The notes under the pieces: model-generated
Told to the model about the DNA's origin: nothing
What the model saw: the letters and a program-made list of their open reading frames with translations, nothing else
Databases searched by the model: none
Program-made: the position numbers and the translations under genes
In this document: positions 6,828 to 7,667 of the stretch, piece by piece
How positions within the stretch are numbered: position 1 is the stretch's first letter
Layout of the letters: each line of letters opens with the position of its first letter
Source: Syntrophomonadaceae bacterium
GTDB lineage: Bacteria; Bacillota; Dethiobacteria; DTU022
Direction of reading: 5' to 3'
Assembly: GCA_003553305.1 (NCBI GenBank)
Contig: PWEB01000152.1
Location: 1 to 7,667, forward strand
Length of the DNA: 7,667 nucleotides

Positions 6828-7340
6828 ATGCCGGTCCTCAGTTTTAAGGAATTTAGTCCGGTTTTGGGGGAGGAAGTTTATATCGCACCCTCTGCTTATG
6901 TTGTCGGCAAGGTAAAGATTGGCTCATCAAGCAGCATATGGTTTAATGCCGTGGTTCGCGGAGACATGGACGAGATCGTTATTGGAGAAGAAAGCAATAT
7001 CCAGGATAATACCACCGTGCATATTGATGAAGGAGTTCCGACCTATATCGGAAACAAGGTTACTATCGGGCACAATGTCGTTCTTCACGGCTGCACCGTT
7101 GAAGATGGAGCCCTGATCGGGATGGGCTCTGTTATTTTAAACAACGCTGTGATCGGTAAAGACAGCCTGGTTGGCGCTGGCAGCTTAATTACGCCGGGGA
7201 CAATAATACCGCCGCGTTCACTAGTTATTGGCTCGCCGGGTAAAGTAGTGCGGACCTTTGATGAAGATCAGATTCCTACTGTGGATGAGATGTATCGTCG
7301 CTATATTCAGCTAGCCCAGGTTTATCTTGATCAAAGTTAG
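6828..7340 (+). CDS. Gamma-class carbonic anhydrase-like hexapeptide-repeat protein
   Basis: A 170-aa left-handed beta-helix protein of the gamma-carbonic anhydrase family (YrdA/PaaY/CaiE group). It shows repeated hexapeptide turns from about residue 15 to 135 (for example IGSSSS, IGEESN, IGNKVT, IGKDSL), then a C-terminal helix (about 150-168). The three zinc or iron ligands are present as His65 (TVH), His82 (IGH) and His87 (VLH); RGDMD (44-48) and NIQDN (57-61) match conserved structural positions. The family forms trimers with metals at subunit interfaces. Many members of this short group have weak or undetected carbonic anhydrase activity, so hydration of CO2 is plausible but not certain. 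SD GAGGAGG (6811-6817) and a gap of only 25 bases suggest it ends the same operon. A tRNA promoter starts right after its stop. Confidence 0.93.
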   Translation: MPVLSFKEFSPVLGEEVYIAPSAYVVGKVKIGSSSSIWFNAVVRGDMDEIVIGEESNIQDNTTVHIDEGVPTYIGNKVTIGHNVVLHGCTVEDGALIGMGSVILNNAVIGKDSLVGAGSLITPGTIIPPRSLVIGSPGKVVRTFDEDQIPTVDEMYRRYIQLAQVYLDQS

Positions 7341-7343
7341 TTA

Positions 7344-7372
7344 TTGAACAGAAGTATTCTCTGCGCTATAAT
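7344..7372 (+). promoter_or_regulatory. Sigma-A promoter of the tRNA-Thr gene
   Basis: TTGAAC (7344-7349), a 17-base spacer and a perfect TATAAT (7367-7372) lie just before the tRNA. The expected start of transcription, near 7379, gives a leader of only a few bases. The tRNA therefore need not depend on read-through from the upstream operon. Confidence 0.8.
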
Positions 7373-7385
7373 GATAGTAATACAG

Positions 7386-7461
7386 GCCGGCATAGCTCAA
7401 TTGGTAGAGCAGCTGAATCGTAATCAGCAGGTTGGGGGTTCAAGTCCTCTTGCCGGCTCCA
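7386..7461 (+). tRNA. tRNA-Thr (anticodon CGT)
   Basis: A complete 76-base cloverleaf. The acceptor stem GCCGGCA (7386-7392) pairs with TGCCGGC (7451-7457); the D stem is GCTC/GAGC; the anticodon stem GCTGA/TCAGC encloses the loop ATCGTAA with anticodon CGT at 7419-7421, which reads the threonine codon ACG. The variable loop is AGGTT, and the T arm GGGGG-TTCAAGT-CCTCT includes two G-T pairs. The discriminator base is T and CCA is encoded. It is a single gene between its own promoter and terminator. Confidence 0.98.
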
Positions 7462-7478
7462 TATTATTTAAGGCTTAC

Positions 7479-7513
7479 GGGGTCTGGAGATAATAACCAG
7501 GCCCCCTTTGTTT
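7479..7513 (+). terminator. Rho-independent terminator after tRNA-Thr
   Basis: GGGGTCTGG (7479-7487) and CCAGGCCCC (7497-7505) form a 9-pair stem with one G-T pair and a 9-base loop, followed by C and TTTGTTT (7507-7513). It ends the tRNA transcript and any read-through from the upstream operon. On the opposite strand no T-run follows the stem, so it works in this direction only. Confidence 0.87.
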
Positions 7514-7601
7514 AGTATAATAACACTTTAGTTTTATTAGAGTATATTTAAGAGAACGATCCTAAATCCTCTAGAAGCTTGACAGGATAATCGGGGTATC
7601 A

Positions 7602-7618
7602 ATGCATTGACAAAGCAT
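7602..7618. promoter_or_regulatory. 17-base palindrome over the -35 (possible operator)
   Basis: ATGCATTGACAAAGCAT is an odd-centred palindrome about the A at 7610: seven of eight positions in each arm are complementary. It completely contains the -35 TTGACA of the promoter at 7607-7635, so a bound repressor would block polymerase. TTGACAA is itself part of the symmetry, so only the ATGC/GCAT flanks are independent evidence. Confidence 0.4.
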
Positions 7619-7635
7619 ACTAAGTGCCATATAAT
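7607..7635 (+). promoter_or_regulatory. Perfect-consensus sigma-A promoter for a gene beyond the window
   Basis: TTGACA (7607-7612), a spacer of exactly 17 bases and TATAAT (7630-7635) match the sigma-A consensus at every base. Transcription would start near 7642 and run out of the window. No start codon with an SD follows within the visible bases, so the gene served (protein, tRNA or other RNA) is unknown. Confidence 0.78.
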
Positions 7636-7667
7636 TTAGATAATTGAAAAATGGCAATAGTTATCCT

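Noticed and set aside
7516..7521. TATAAT after the tRNA terminator as a promoter
   Set aside because: No -35-like sequence at 16-18 bases upstream; that position falls in the terminator hairpin.
7579..7603. A second promoter from the TTGACA at 7579-7584
   Set aside because: The nearest -10-like TATCAA begins 12 bases later, too close, and nothing suitable lies at 17.
1..7667. CRISPR arrays, insertion sequences, attachment sites or phage genes
   Set aside because: No regularly spaced repeats, transposase or integrase motifs, or direct repeat at the end of the tRNA were seen.

Overview
The window reads as a chromosomal segment of an anaerobic Gram-positive bacterium, most likely a Clostridia/Peptococcaceae-type Firmicute. 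The signs are strong purine-rich Shine-Dalgarno (SD) sequences, GTG starts, tightly packed co-directional genes, sigma-A-type promoters, and an oxygen-sensitive gene set (a 2[4Fe-4S] protein and sulfide-based homocysteine synthesis). The lineage is an inference from gene content; no rRNA is present. G+C is moderate, a little under half by eye. Every gene is on the + strand and none is visibly broken.

Left part (10-2387): a complete murA (first committed step of peptidoglycan synthesis) overlaps by 4 bases a PHP-superfamily metallohydrolase of the CehA/McbA type. No clear terminator follows. A 152-base gap (2388-2539) holds a plausible promoter and an AT-rich inverted repeat.

Middle (2549-7340): six closely spaced genes look like one transcript: gap (GAPDH), a cupin-type glucose-6-phosphate isomerase, a DUF39/HcyBio protein, a NIL-domain 2[4Fe-4S] ferredoxin, a UPF0280 (COG2122, ApbE-like) protein and a gamma-class carbonic anhydrase-like protein. 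Genes 3-5 are the three families that work in Methanosarcina has linked to homocysteine formation from aspartate semialdehyde and sulfide. They are therefore read as a complete, compact bacterial version of that pathway, bypassing O-acyl-homoserine. The first two genes are carbohydrate enzymes, so this operon joins central carbon metabolism to sulfur assimilation. The isomerase is unusual in having Asp in place of the second His of its metal-binding motif.

Right end (7341-7667): a tRNA-Thr(CGT) gene with its own promoter and a rho-independent terminator. After it comes a perfect-consensus sigma-A promoter (TTGACA-17-TATAAT) whose -35 is centred in a 17-base palindrome. This looks like a regulated promoter for a gene beyond the window.
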